Shown one piece after another: positions 56,183-64,000 of a DNA stretch of 64,000 nt. The position numbers and the translations under genes are program-made. Source of the stretch: Linnemannia hyalina (taxonomy: Eukaryota; Mortierellomycota; Mortierellomycetes; Mortierellales; Mortierellaceae); assembly GCA_019671135.1 (NCBI GenBank), contig JAHRHY010000021.1, positions 62,001 through 126,000 of the forward strand, in the 5' to 3' direction. Within the stretch, counting starts at the first letter, position 1, and every line of letters starts with the position of its first letter. The notes beneath the pieces are model-generated. The model was not told where the DNA came from. It saw nothing but the letters and a program-made list of their open reading frames with translations, and ran no database searches.

Positions 56183-56227
56183 CTTTATACATGAAGGAGG
56201 GTGACATGCTAAAGTAAAGCCTTTTTT
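56183..56227 (-). promoter_or_regulatory. array promoter, member F: box plus TATA
   Basis: The sense strand reads AAAAAAGGCTTTACTTTAGC then ATGT (56227-56204), followed by TATAAAG (56189-56183). It starts about 101 nt upstream of ATG 56103. Confidence 0.6.
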
Positions 56228-56378
56228 GCGCTTACATTGACAGTGACAAGCTGTCAGATGTGCTAGGTACGCGCGGGGTCCTCTAACCTCATGCTCCAAA
56301 TGCACGCGCATGTGAGGAAATGAGCGTGAATGGCACAAACAGTGGATTGACATCGTGTTGTGGTGCTCTGAGTAGTTC

Positions 56379-56837
56379 CTAGACTTGGCCTTCGGTCACA
56401 CGGCTTAACAGCCAGGGTAATAATCGAAAAAAGCGGTTGATCTTGGTGACCAACTCGCAGTAGTAGTTGGTGTGGATTGCGTTCCATTCTTTAACTGCGC
56501 GTTCTTTGCCATCGTACACACAGAGTTCACTACGTAGCCGTTCCAGCCGCATCAGCATGTTGTGAAAGAACGAAAGGTTCAGTTGTAACGCCAGGCCATA
56601 GTCGACCTGCCGGGGGGAAGCGATGATATCACAGTCTTCGGCCCCAGGGTCTTAGATCTGCTCCCGGACGGAAGAGAGTTTGTGGTGAGTGGATTGCACG
56701 TCGAGGGCGACGGAGAAGACTTTGATACCCACAGGATCAACGAACAGGTTTCGGAGCAGGAGGTCATCTGTTTGCTCGAGGTGTTCGATTTTGCCGGCGA
56801 CGAGGTTGATCCAGGCTACAAGTTCGTTCTTGTCCAT
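56379..56837 (-). pseudogene. array member G: single internal stop codon
   Basis: From ATG 56837 the frame runs for 61 codons (MDKNELVAWINLVAGKIEHL, then VFSVALDVQSTHHKLSSVRE) to TAA at 56654-56652. It continues in the same frame, without any indel, to TAG 56381-56379 (LALQLNLSFFHNMLMRLERL, AIHTNYYCELVTKINRFFRL). Aligned with member F, the stop falls on the Tyr of RQQIYYTALEHH, so one base change (TAT/TAC to TAA) explains it. Total length (153 codons with both stops) equals that of F. It is the youngest break in the array, or a readthrough case. Confidence 0.7.
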
Positions 56838-56973
56838 TGTTGGGACAGCGGTGGTGGCGGTGTGTGGGTAAAAGGTGAGAGAGAAAAATGTTGGTGGCGG
56901 TAAAAAGGCTGGCGGTGAGAAAAATGAAGTGAGGGAGAAAAGTGACTTTGTGGACCAGGGTGGCGAGCGCGTG

Positions 56974-57020
56974 TTATATAGCCTTGATAGCGGCGTGCTG
57001 AAAACAAAGGCATCCTTTTT
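56974..57020 (-). promoter_or_regulatory. array promoter, member G: box plus TATA
   Basis: The sense strand reads ATGCCTTTGTTTTCAGCACG (57013-56994) and TATATAA (56980-56974). The match to the consensus is nearly perfect although the gene has a stop. Confidence 0.65.
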
Positions 57021-57320
57021 CTTGTATTTGTGCATTCGGAGTGGATGGGTTAATTGATGTACGGATGCTCGAGTCTTTCATACTTCATTTTCTTAGAGAT
57101 TACAGGAAGAAACGAAACGCGCGGTATGTGAATTTTTTCAACGCGTTCCTTTCCATCTGTGGTGGAGTTATTTTCGAACTCCACGTGATATATGTGGTTG
57201 TGGAGACGTGCCTTTTTCATGTGGGCGTCATTGAGAGTTGCTCCTTTCTTTTCTTCTCTACTTTGTTCACTATTTACACACTCACCCTAACTCACCTTCC
57301 ATCCTACCACCAACACAAAC
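57021..57320 (+). promoter_or_regulatory. upstream region of the short-chain dehydrogenase
   Basis: The last 60 nt before ATG 57321 are a CA/CT-rich leader (CACTCACCCTAACTCACC). Nothing else was recognised. Confidence 0.45.
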
Positions 57321-59173
57321 ATGTCCTCTATTGCTGCCAACCGCGTTGCTGTCCTCGTCAACCACCTCTCGGCCTCCGCCACCCACCCTGCCGGTCTCCT
57401 CGCCGGACAGGTCGCCATCATCACCGGTGCTGGGTAATCCATATCTCTCTTCCCTTCTCCTCTTTCCTATTTCTTTGTTGTTATCCCTCCCCCCCCCCCC
57501 CCCCCCCCCATACTCTCTTTTTGCCTAGCACTTCGACTTTCTCATGATGTGTGTTGAATGCAACAAAACACGGTCGGGAAATGAAAGCGGAGGATAGCTA
57601 ATGAGCAGGACCAAGGGAGAGAGAAGGAGCATAAGAATGCGTGCGAATGAGAGAGGTGATGGTGAAGGAGCAGAGAGTGTGTGTGTGTGTGGGAGTGTGA
57701 GGGTGTAGCAGGGGGCGTGAGAAGGAGAGTGTCAAGAGCAGTATTATAGAGTGTGTGTGCGCCGAGCCGAAAAAAATAATGTGCTACCGAACCTTAGTCT
57801 TCCTTCTTCCCTCCAACGAACGAAAGAAAGAACGAACCAACAAGCAAACTCCCCCACAACACCCACTTTCTCTTTTGTCTCCACAACCACCAAATAATAC
57901 ACATCAACGAGCGTGTTCTCATCCTCCTTCGGCCCCATATCATCTCCACCTACAAATAATATAAAGACCCAATCGATCGCCTATCGGACCTGTGAACCCG
58001 ATCGTGCCGGTTGTGCATCTTTTTGTGTTTGTGTTTGTGTTTGAGTCATGTTTGTGTGCTGGAATACCTTTTATATGCACGTACCATCTTTCCTTCTTGC
58101 TGTTCGCTTTGCCTCTTGCTCGGCTCTGCCCACTCCGTCTCCGATCATTCATGCAGCCCCAGTCTAACCAATTTTCACCTCACTCCTGTTCACTCGATTT
58201 AGCCAGGGTATCGGTGGAGCCACCGCTCTTCTCTTCGGCAAGGAAGGCGCCTCTGTCGTCGTCAGCGACCTCGACGATGGTAACGATTGTGCTCTACTGT
58301 AGTCGCCAGTACTTATGTGCTCCCAGACCACATTATATTTCACCTAACCGTAGTCCCTCTACTCCTTCACACTTGTAGTCAAGGGCAAGGCTATTGCTCA
58401 GCAGATCATCCAGGCGGGCGGAAAGGCCATTGCTGTCTCGGGAGACGTGACGGACCTCGCTTTCCCCGACCGCCTCATCAACGAGACCATCAAGGCCTTT
58501 GGCAAGATCAACATCATTGTTAACAACGCCGGATACACCTTTGACGGCATGCTCCACAAGACCACCGACAAGCAGTTCCAGATGATGCTCGACGTCCACA
58601 ACCTCGCCCCCTTCCGAATCCTCCGCGCTGCTTCCGCCCACATGCGTCTCAAGGACAACGAGCCCCGCTCCATCGTCAATGTATGCCTTTTGCCCTCATT
58701 CTTTATCCATTGCTCTTTGTTCTTGCGATTGGACATGTAGATTTGCTAATATGACATTTCTACCGTTGTTCATATAGATCTCTTCTACCTCAGGTCTTCA
58801 TGGAAACCTCGGTCAGGCCAACTATGCTACCGCCAAGGCCGGTGTTGTCGGCTTCACAAAGACCATTGCCAAAGAGTGGGGCGCATTCGGAGTCCGTTGC
58901 AACACCGTCGCCTTTGGATATGTCGACACCCGCCTGACCCGTGCTAAAGAGAACGGTGAGACCATGACTGTTGGCGGTCAAAAGATTGCTCTTGGAATTC
59001 CCATGGGCGCTAAGAAGGAGGCTCCCCCACCAGCAGTTGTCTTTGCCGATACTCCTCTGAAGCGTGCCGGTCAGGTCGAAGAGGCTGCTGGTTCGGTCTT
59101 GTTGCTTTGCAGTCCTTTTGCTTCCTACATTACTGGACACACCTTGGAAGTTACTGGCGGAAAGGGCATCTAA
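57321..59173 (+). CDS. short-chain dehydrogenase/reductase
   Basis: Exons are 57321-57433, 58203-58279, 58379-58680 and 58778-59173 (295 aa). The Rossmann motif is split by intron 1 and restored as ITGAG-QGIGGATA. NNAGYTFDG supplies the active-site Asn, and SSTSGLHGNLGQANYATAKA supplies the catalytic Ser, Tyr and Lys. An Asp after the second strand (VVVSDLDD) favours NAD(H) over NADP(H). An insert after TRAKENG is longer than in bacterial 3-oxoacyl-ACP reductases, to which it is most similar. C-terminal LEVTGGKGI is typical; there is no peroxisomal SKL. The substrate is unknown. Intron 1 is 769 bp and contains a C21 run, far longer than the other introns. Confidence 0.9.
57489..57509 (+). repeat. 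poly-C run (C21) inside intron 1 of the dehydrogenase
   Basis: Twenty-one consecutive C residues, the only such tract in the window. Confidence 0.95.
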
Positions 59174-59435
59174 AGCAACCCCAACTGGAATCTGCCTTCA
59201 GGAAAATACTCGACATTAGCACTTGATCCTGCCATTGACAAATAAGACAACAAACACTTTTCTCTTTCCTCTGTCTGGATTCGTGGTTGACTGTTGCTAT
59301 GTTTTATTAGTGTATTCCATTTTGCATGTCTTTTTGGTGCCTGAGCAGGTGATGCTGTTAAAAGGGGTGTGGTGCACAGAGGCATTTCCGACGTTGGGGG
59401 GATGATGTCATGCGATCGCTTGTCCTTGTGTGTCT

Positions 59436-60406
59436 CTACTCCCCGTGCTTGAGCACTCTGGCGAATTCCCGATAGTTGAAGTTGCCGTCCCTGTCGATGG
59501 TTGCGCCCTTGAACATGATGTCAACCTACAATGGTTGACAATGGGAGTGAAGTGAAAAGTGGGTTAAAAAGCTATATTGACTTTGTTCGTTCCAAATATC
59601 TCTAACACCAAATGTCAATCTGCAACACCACCAGATATGATGTATGGTCCCCCTTCTGCCTTCAGTCCTCTTTTGTTTCCTTGTATAACACCACCAGACA
59701 TGCTGTAGATCTGTCAGGTGTGAACACCCTGATCATGTTCCTCTCTTCCTCTGCTTCTTCTTCTTTGCTCTCACTTCTTTTTGGTTTTCCACCTGCAGAC
59801 GCAGATATATATGCAAATTGGAACAAAAAGACTAACCTCGTCGTCGGTGAAGCGGTCGCCCATAGTAGTCATCCATTCTCGCAACTCTTCCGCGTTGCAG
59901 AGCCCAGTCCCGGATTCATCAAAGCACTCAAAGGCCTGCAATATCTCATGTTCCGGATCAGTCCCCGACAGTTTTTCACCCATAAGTGTCAGAAACATTG
60001 TAAAGTTGATACTGCCGGGAGCCTCTGAGATCATATCCTCGATATATTCCTCTGTGGGCGACTGGCCGAGGGAGGCGAGCATGTCGTTGAGGTCTTCGCG
60101 GTCGATGAAGCCGTCGGTGTCGTGGTCGATCAGCGAGAAGGCTTCTTTAAGCTCGACGATTTGTTTTTGGTCAAACATGGCGAATACGTTCGAGTTTTGG
60201 CGGATGGCGCGTTTTGCCTTTTTCTGTCTGCGGACGGACTATCGTGTTCGGCATGGTTGTTCGTTGGTTGGTTTGATTGTCCAAAAGAAAGAAGGTCATA
60301 GAGAAGAGAGACAAGAGAGAAGAAGAGCGGAGAAGGTGAGTGAGCATTTCATCATTGGAATGGGTGGATGGGACTGCGTATCTGGGACAGAGGGTGCCTT
60401 TACCAT
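59436..60406 (-). CDS. myosin II regulatory light chain
   Basis: The family core is on exons 60223-59837 and 59525-59436. The proposed first exon ends in ATG|GTAAAG at 60406-60404 and contributes only the start codon (159 aa in all). The core reads [20 protein letters not shown], with EF-hand 1 [13 protein letters not shown] as the intact Ca/Mg site. The rest is [40 protein letters not shown] and [19 protein letters not shown]. Upstream of the internal Met, the frame encodes [15 protein letters not shown], matching the basic, phosphorylatable N-terminus of regulatory light chains (Ser before NVFAMFD). No ATG lies in that frame after the upstream stop, so splicing from the ATG exon is needed. 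It binds the myosin II neck for cytokinesis. Otherwise translation from Met 60178 gives 143 aa. Confidence 0.88.
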
Positions 60407-60926
60407 GGTGGTGCTGTGTGGTGTATTTGGGCGAGTGTGAAGGGGAAAGTAGGTTGTGGTGGAAGTGGTGGGGGTGGAATGAACAAAAGGAAGAAAGGAG
60501 AAAGGGAAAGAGAGATGGTTGCTTCTTCATTCCCACTTGTGCGCTCCTTTTATCGTTCTTTCCTTCTTACTCTCTTCCTCTCTCAGTATCCACATTGATT
60601 CCATGTCGCCCTTCTCTCCTCTATGTTGCTTTCGCCCCTTTTTTCCTTTCCAGCTGACCCTTCCTTGACAAACAGATATATCATGGTCCACTTCCCCTTA
60701 ATCGATCTGATTTCTTTCCTTTCTTGTTCAAACATAAATCAGACCCGACAGGAGCCTTCTTCGCCTTTTACCTGATCAACCGTCTGCCATCACCCACAAG
60801 GGACATCACGCAAGGGAAACACAAGCCTAAACACGACAAGGAGCACCAACGCGGATACCAAAAGGACGTCAATAGGAGCAACAACACACTACTACTATCT
60901 CTCCATTCAAGCCAAAAGAACCTTAC
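60407..60926. promoter_or_regulatory. divergent promoter region of light chain and inner-membrane protein genes
   Basis: The sense strand of the light chain upstream of 60406 is C/A/T-rich (CCACCCCCACCACTTCCACC), as in other leaders. The plus-strand leader before 60927 is CA-rich. No gene was seen. Confidence 0.5.
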
Positions 60927-61958
60927 ATGGCAACATCAGCATCTCGGCAGATCGCAAGGATCAGTCGCCACCTCCTGGCCTCAACACGACCCGCCACCCC
61001 TGCCACTGCCACTACCACCAACACCTTCACACTCCTCCCCCGTCGCCAATTGACCCTCTCAACGGCCGCCTGGAACAAGAATGACCGCCCCATTGATCAG
61101 CCCTCAACAAGGATAAACTCGCTCAACCTCAACCTGGAGGCACCACCAGTCGTCCCCCAGAGCGAAGACAGTATCAAGTCGATCGATCAGGTCATGCGGG
61201 AGATCCAACGGGAGGCCGAGCTCAAGGCTGCAAACGCCAATTCCCAATACCCCAACATCTTGGATCCTTTAGAAGCATCAAGGGCAGGAACTGGGGTTGC
61301 ACCCGAGACTGATTCACAACACCAGCATGGACACCAACACCAACAATCATCAGAATACGCTGACGCCAATGCCAGCGCATACGAGTCTTCATCCTCAGGG
61401 CCAGGAGGAGTGCCACCACCACGACCTCCCAAGAAACCCTCCCGGTTCTGGATCTACATGTACCATATCCTGTACTGGTCTGCACTGGGCTCAATCCCCG
61501 TCCATCTGTTGTTGACAAAGGGGGAGGCCAAGGATTTGAAGGCGAGTCAGGAATGGAAGATTTCGGTGTTGACGGATATGCGGGACAAACTCCGGAGAGG
61601 CGAGTCGGTCGAGGAAGAGGAGGCTCTTCTGACTGTTGGACATGATCGTTCAAAACGCGAGGAGCAGGTCGATGAAAAGTACTTTGAAGACTGTAAGTTC
61701 CTCTTCAAGTCTCCTGCATTATTTTTGTTGTTTTGATGGATGCGGCTTGAAGCAACGCCACTAATTTGTTTTTTTGGGTCTTGTTTTATATGTGAAATAG
61801 TGCTGGTATCGGCGGAGAAGCAGGACTTCATTTTCAGCAAAGACAAAGACATTGATGTTGTTGTACCTACACCTACACCCGCCCCTACACCTGTGCCTGA
61901 GGCGCCAGTTGTTCCCAGGAAACCAGCTCCTCCCAAGAGCGAGAAGAGCTATCTGTAA
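60927..61958 (+). CDS. probable mitochondrial inner-membrane protein (INA-complex-like)
   Basis: Exons are 60927-61692 and 61801-61958 (307 aa). The N-terminus is a strong mitochondrial presequence (MATSASRQIARISRHLLAST, Arg/Ser/Thr-rich, ending near RRQLTLSTAAWNKN). A polar linker with a His/Gln tract and PPPRPPKKP leads to one membrane segment (FWIYMYHILYWSALGSIPVH, residues ~172-191). A charged helix follows (TKGEAKDLKASQEWKISVLT onward, then DKLRRGESVEEEE). The C-terminus is PTPTPAPTP-rich. The YWSALGSIPVHLL plus charged coiled helix pattern recalls fungal proteins of the F1Fo-ATPase inner-membrane assembly complex (Ina17/Ina22). This assignment is by motif memory only. Confidence 0.6.
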
Positions 61959-62269
61959 TTTTACATACTTCCCTTGATCATAGAACGATCCTCTAGATAT
62001 ATTCGGCATCATTTCTCATAAAAAGCATTTTCAACAACAAATAGCAACATGTGCAGTTGACCAAGGAACCTCCTCATGCCTCATGCAATACTGTTGGCGC
62101 GTGGAGTGATATGCGGTAGAGCATTATGCGTTGATTTGATGAGACTGTCTTTTGATCACCGACCGACCGACCGACCTTCGTTCATTTTTCGACTCGAAAC
62201 TCGCAATACTTCAAAGAACTGTGTGAACTCTTCATGATTTATTTTACTGAAAAACATGTTGACAAAGAT
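61959..62269. other. convergent 3' UTRs
   Basis: AAAATAAATC (complement of about 62237-62246) is the HIS4 polyadenylation signal. CCGACCGACCGACC is a short repeat at about 62160-62175. Confidence 0.6.
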
Positions 62270-64000
62270 TTAGAGACCACGGATGTCACGGATGCGAACA
62301 CCGACAGCGTTGCGGTGAGCCTCCAATCCCTCAATCTCAGCAAGACGCATGACAGTATCACCAATAGCATCCAATCCTTCACGGGTCAACTGCTGCGAGG
62401 TAATGTGCTTCAAGAAGGTATCGGTGTTGACACCAGAGTACATACGGGCATACCCATAGGTGGGCAAGGTATGGTTGGTTCCCGAAGCATAGTCTCCACA
62501 GCTCTCAGGCGACCAGTGACCAACAAAGACACTTCCAGCATTCATGACCTGGTCCACATGCTTCTCTGCTTCCTCCAAGTGCAAGATCAAGTGCTCGGGC
62601 GCATAGGCGTTCGAGAACCTCATGGCCTCCTCCATCGACTCGACATCGATAATATACGACTTGGGGATTGACTCGCGCACAATGTCGACACGGGGCAACC
62701 GGCTGGCCTGATCGTGAACCTCATCCTCGATCGCTGCCAAGTGCTCCGCCGTCAATCCAACTGCGATCAACACCACCTGTGAATCTGTACCGTGCTCGGC
62801 CTGCGACAACAAGTCCGAGGCCACATAGGCGGGAATCGACGTCATATCGGCAATCACCAGCAGCTCCGAAGGTCCTGCAGGCATATCAATCGACACCAAC
62901 GATGAGCTATCAATCTATTTTTTTTTTTGGCAGGTGAAATGAAAGTTAGAAACCAGTGATTTTTCGACGGCCACGAATGGTACAACAACAATATAAAAAA
63001 AGAAGGCCCTCGGCTTTACCTGGGTCAACATCTTGGCTGCAGTAACGTATTGGTTTCCGGGTCCGCAAATCTTATCGACCTTGGGACAGCTCTCAGTTCC
63101 GTAGGCCATCGCAGCGACAGCTTGAGCACCACCGGCCATCAGAACCTTGGAGGCGCCGACCTTGTGAGCAACATACATCACCTCAGGAACAATGCTTCCG
63201 TCCTTGCGGGGTGGGGTCGCAATCACAATCTCACTGCATCCAGCAACAGCAGCAGGGATACCCAACATCAACGCCGTCGAAGGCAACACTGCAGTGCCTC
63301 CAGGAACATACAATCCAACACGCTCAATGGGGCGAGCAAACCGTGTGCAGACAACTCCGGGCATGGTCTCGACCACAAGGGCCTTGTCCTGTAACTGTGC
63401 AGCGTGGAACTTGTGAATGTTTTCGTAAGCCTGATCGATCGCAGCGCGGGTCTTCTCGTCCAGAACCATCGACTCGGGCGAGAATGGTGCAGAAATCACA
63501 GTGCTCTCCAACTGAACGCCATCAAACTTGGCAGTGAACTCGATCAGAGCAGCATCACCACGCTCACGGACACCCTCGACAATGGGCTTGACACGGGCCA
63601 TGATATCGTTCGACTGGATAATGGGGCGAAGCAACAGCTTGCTCTGCTGCTCGGCGGAAAGGGCGTTCATCTTGTAAGACTTCATAGAGATACGACCCGA
63701 CTTGCCATTCTCGCTAGCAGGGGCGGGGACAACAGGGGCGGCAGCAGCGGCAGCGGCGGCTGCAGCAGCCTCCTTGGCAGAGACATCCCACTTGGGTTTG
63801 GCGTGACCAGGGCGACGAGTGATCTTGCGGGAGCGGCTCTCGAGCTGCTGCTCAACATCGCGGAGGCTGACGCCGTTGGCGACACACTTGACGAGGGCAA
63901 AGTAGAACAGGTCAGCAGTCTCCCAGGCAATATCCTGGGGGGTCTTGGCCTCGCACAGCTCCTCGGCCTCCTCCATGATCTTGGACTGGACCAAGTTGCT
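62270..64000 (-). CDS. HIS4: HIS4 multifunctional histidine biosynthesis protein, C-terminal part (partial)
   Basis: Minus-strand exons are 64000-63020 (continuing beyond the window) and 62914-62270, 541 residues of the C-terminal part. The first ~50 residues are the end of the phosphoribosyl-ATP pyrophosphohydrolase domain (KIMEEAEELCEAKTPQDIAW, DLFYFALVKC). A Lys/Pro/poly-Ala linker follows (an Ala run with VVPAPASENG). The rest is histidinol dehydrogenase: GLYVPGGTAVLPSTALMLGI, MAGGAQAVAAMAYGTE, the signature KICGPGNQYVTAAKMLTQ-I, SIDMPAGPSELLVIAD, DLLSQAEHGTDSQ with Zn-binding Gln/His, and HWSPESCGDYASGTNHTLPT. It catalyses step 2 and the last two steps of histidine synthesis. The cyclohydrolase and upstream domains lie outside the window. 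Confidence 0.95.

Noticed and set aside
47602..57020. Interpreting the array genes as transposon-encoded
   Set aside because: No transposase, reverse transcriptase, terminal repeats or target-site duplications were seen. Orientation and duplicated spacers fit tandem segmental duplication better.

Overview
The window looks like nuclear DNA of an early-diverging filamentous fungus, most likely a Mortierellomycete (Mortierella or Linnemannia type). This is inferred from gene architecture, not from a search. Genes are split by short introns (mostly 80-150 bp) with GTAAGT/GTATG-type donors, CTAAC-like branch sites and CAG/TAG acceptors. Many start codons follow long pyrimidine-rich leaders, and proteins carry Ser/Thr/Pro/Gln- or Asn-rich low-complexity tracts. 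HIS4 is the fungal multidomain fusion. All gene models below were built by joining exons by eye, and each keeps its reading frame across every junction.

Layout. 0-2.6 kb: a tRNA-Asn, then three diverged copies of a roughly 0.45-kb non-coding repeat. 3.4-11.9 kb (+): a MAP-kinase-phosphatase-like protein, a PA14-domain protein, and a small membrane protein resembling promethin/LDAF1. 12.5-16.4 kb: a broken Argonaute fragment (-), an RluA-type pseudouridine synthase (+) and a broken ubiquitin-like gene (-). 16.8-25.1 kb (+): hexokinase, calcineurin A and a xanthine phosphoribosyltransferase. 25.3-33.1 kb (-): an Asn-rich coiled-coil protein, glutamate decarboxylase, a PhzF-family protein and a decayed RS-rich gene. 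34.0-42.1 kb: dihydroxyacetone kinase (+), a secreted protein (-) and a secreted phosphoesterase (-). 44.4-46.9 kb (+): a laccase-like multicopper oxidase. 57.3-64.0 kb: a short-chain dehydrogenase (+), the myosin regulatory light chain (-), a probable mitochondrial inner-membrane protein (+) and the 3' part of HIS4 (-, cut by the window edge).

The most unusual part is 47.6-57.0 kb. It is a one-strand tandem array of about nine related genes for roughly 150-residue, all-helical proteins of no family I recognise. Five are intact and four are broken in different ways. Most members share an upstream box (sense core GCCTTTRTTTTCAGCATG) followed by a TATA box, and most also share a downstream element. 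Coding sequences have diverged far more than this promoter box. Inside the array lies a roughly 1-kb palindrome (50766-51763) whose inner arms of about 317 bp are identical around a 19-nt spacer, so either strand would be transcribed as a long hairpin.

The conserved genes are mostly unrelated housekeeping or secretory functions: sugar phosphorylation (hexokinase, DHA kinase), purine salvage, GABA synthesis, histidine synthesis, Ca2+ and MAPK signalling, and extracellular oxidation and phosphate release. No operon-like functional cluster is evident. The genome-dynamic features (repeat triplet, Argonaute, ubiquitin-like and RS pseudogenes, tandem array, palindrome) lie between them.
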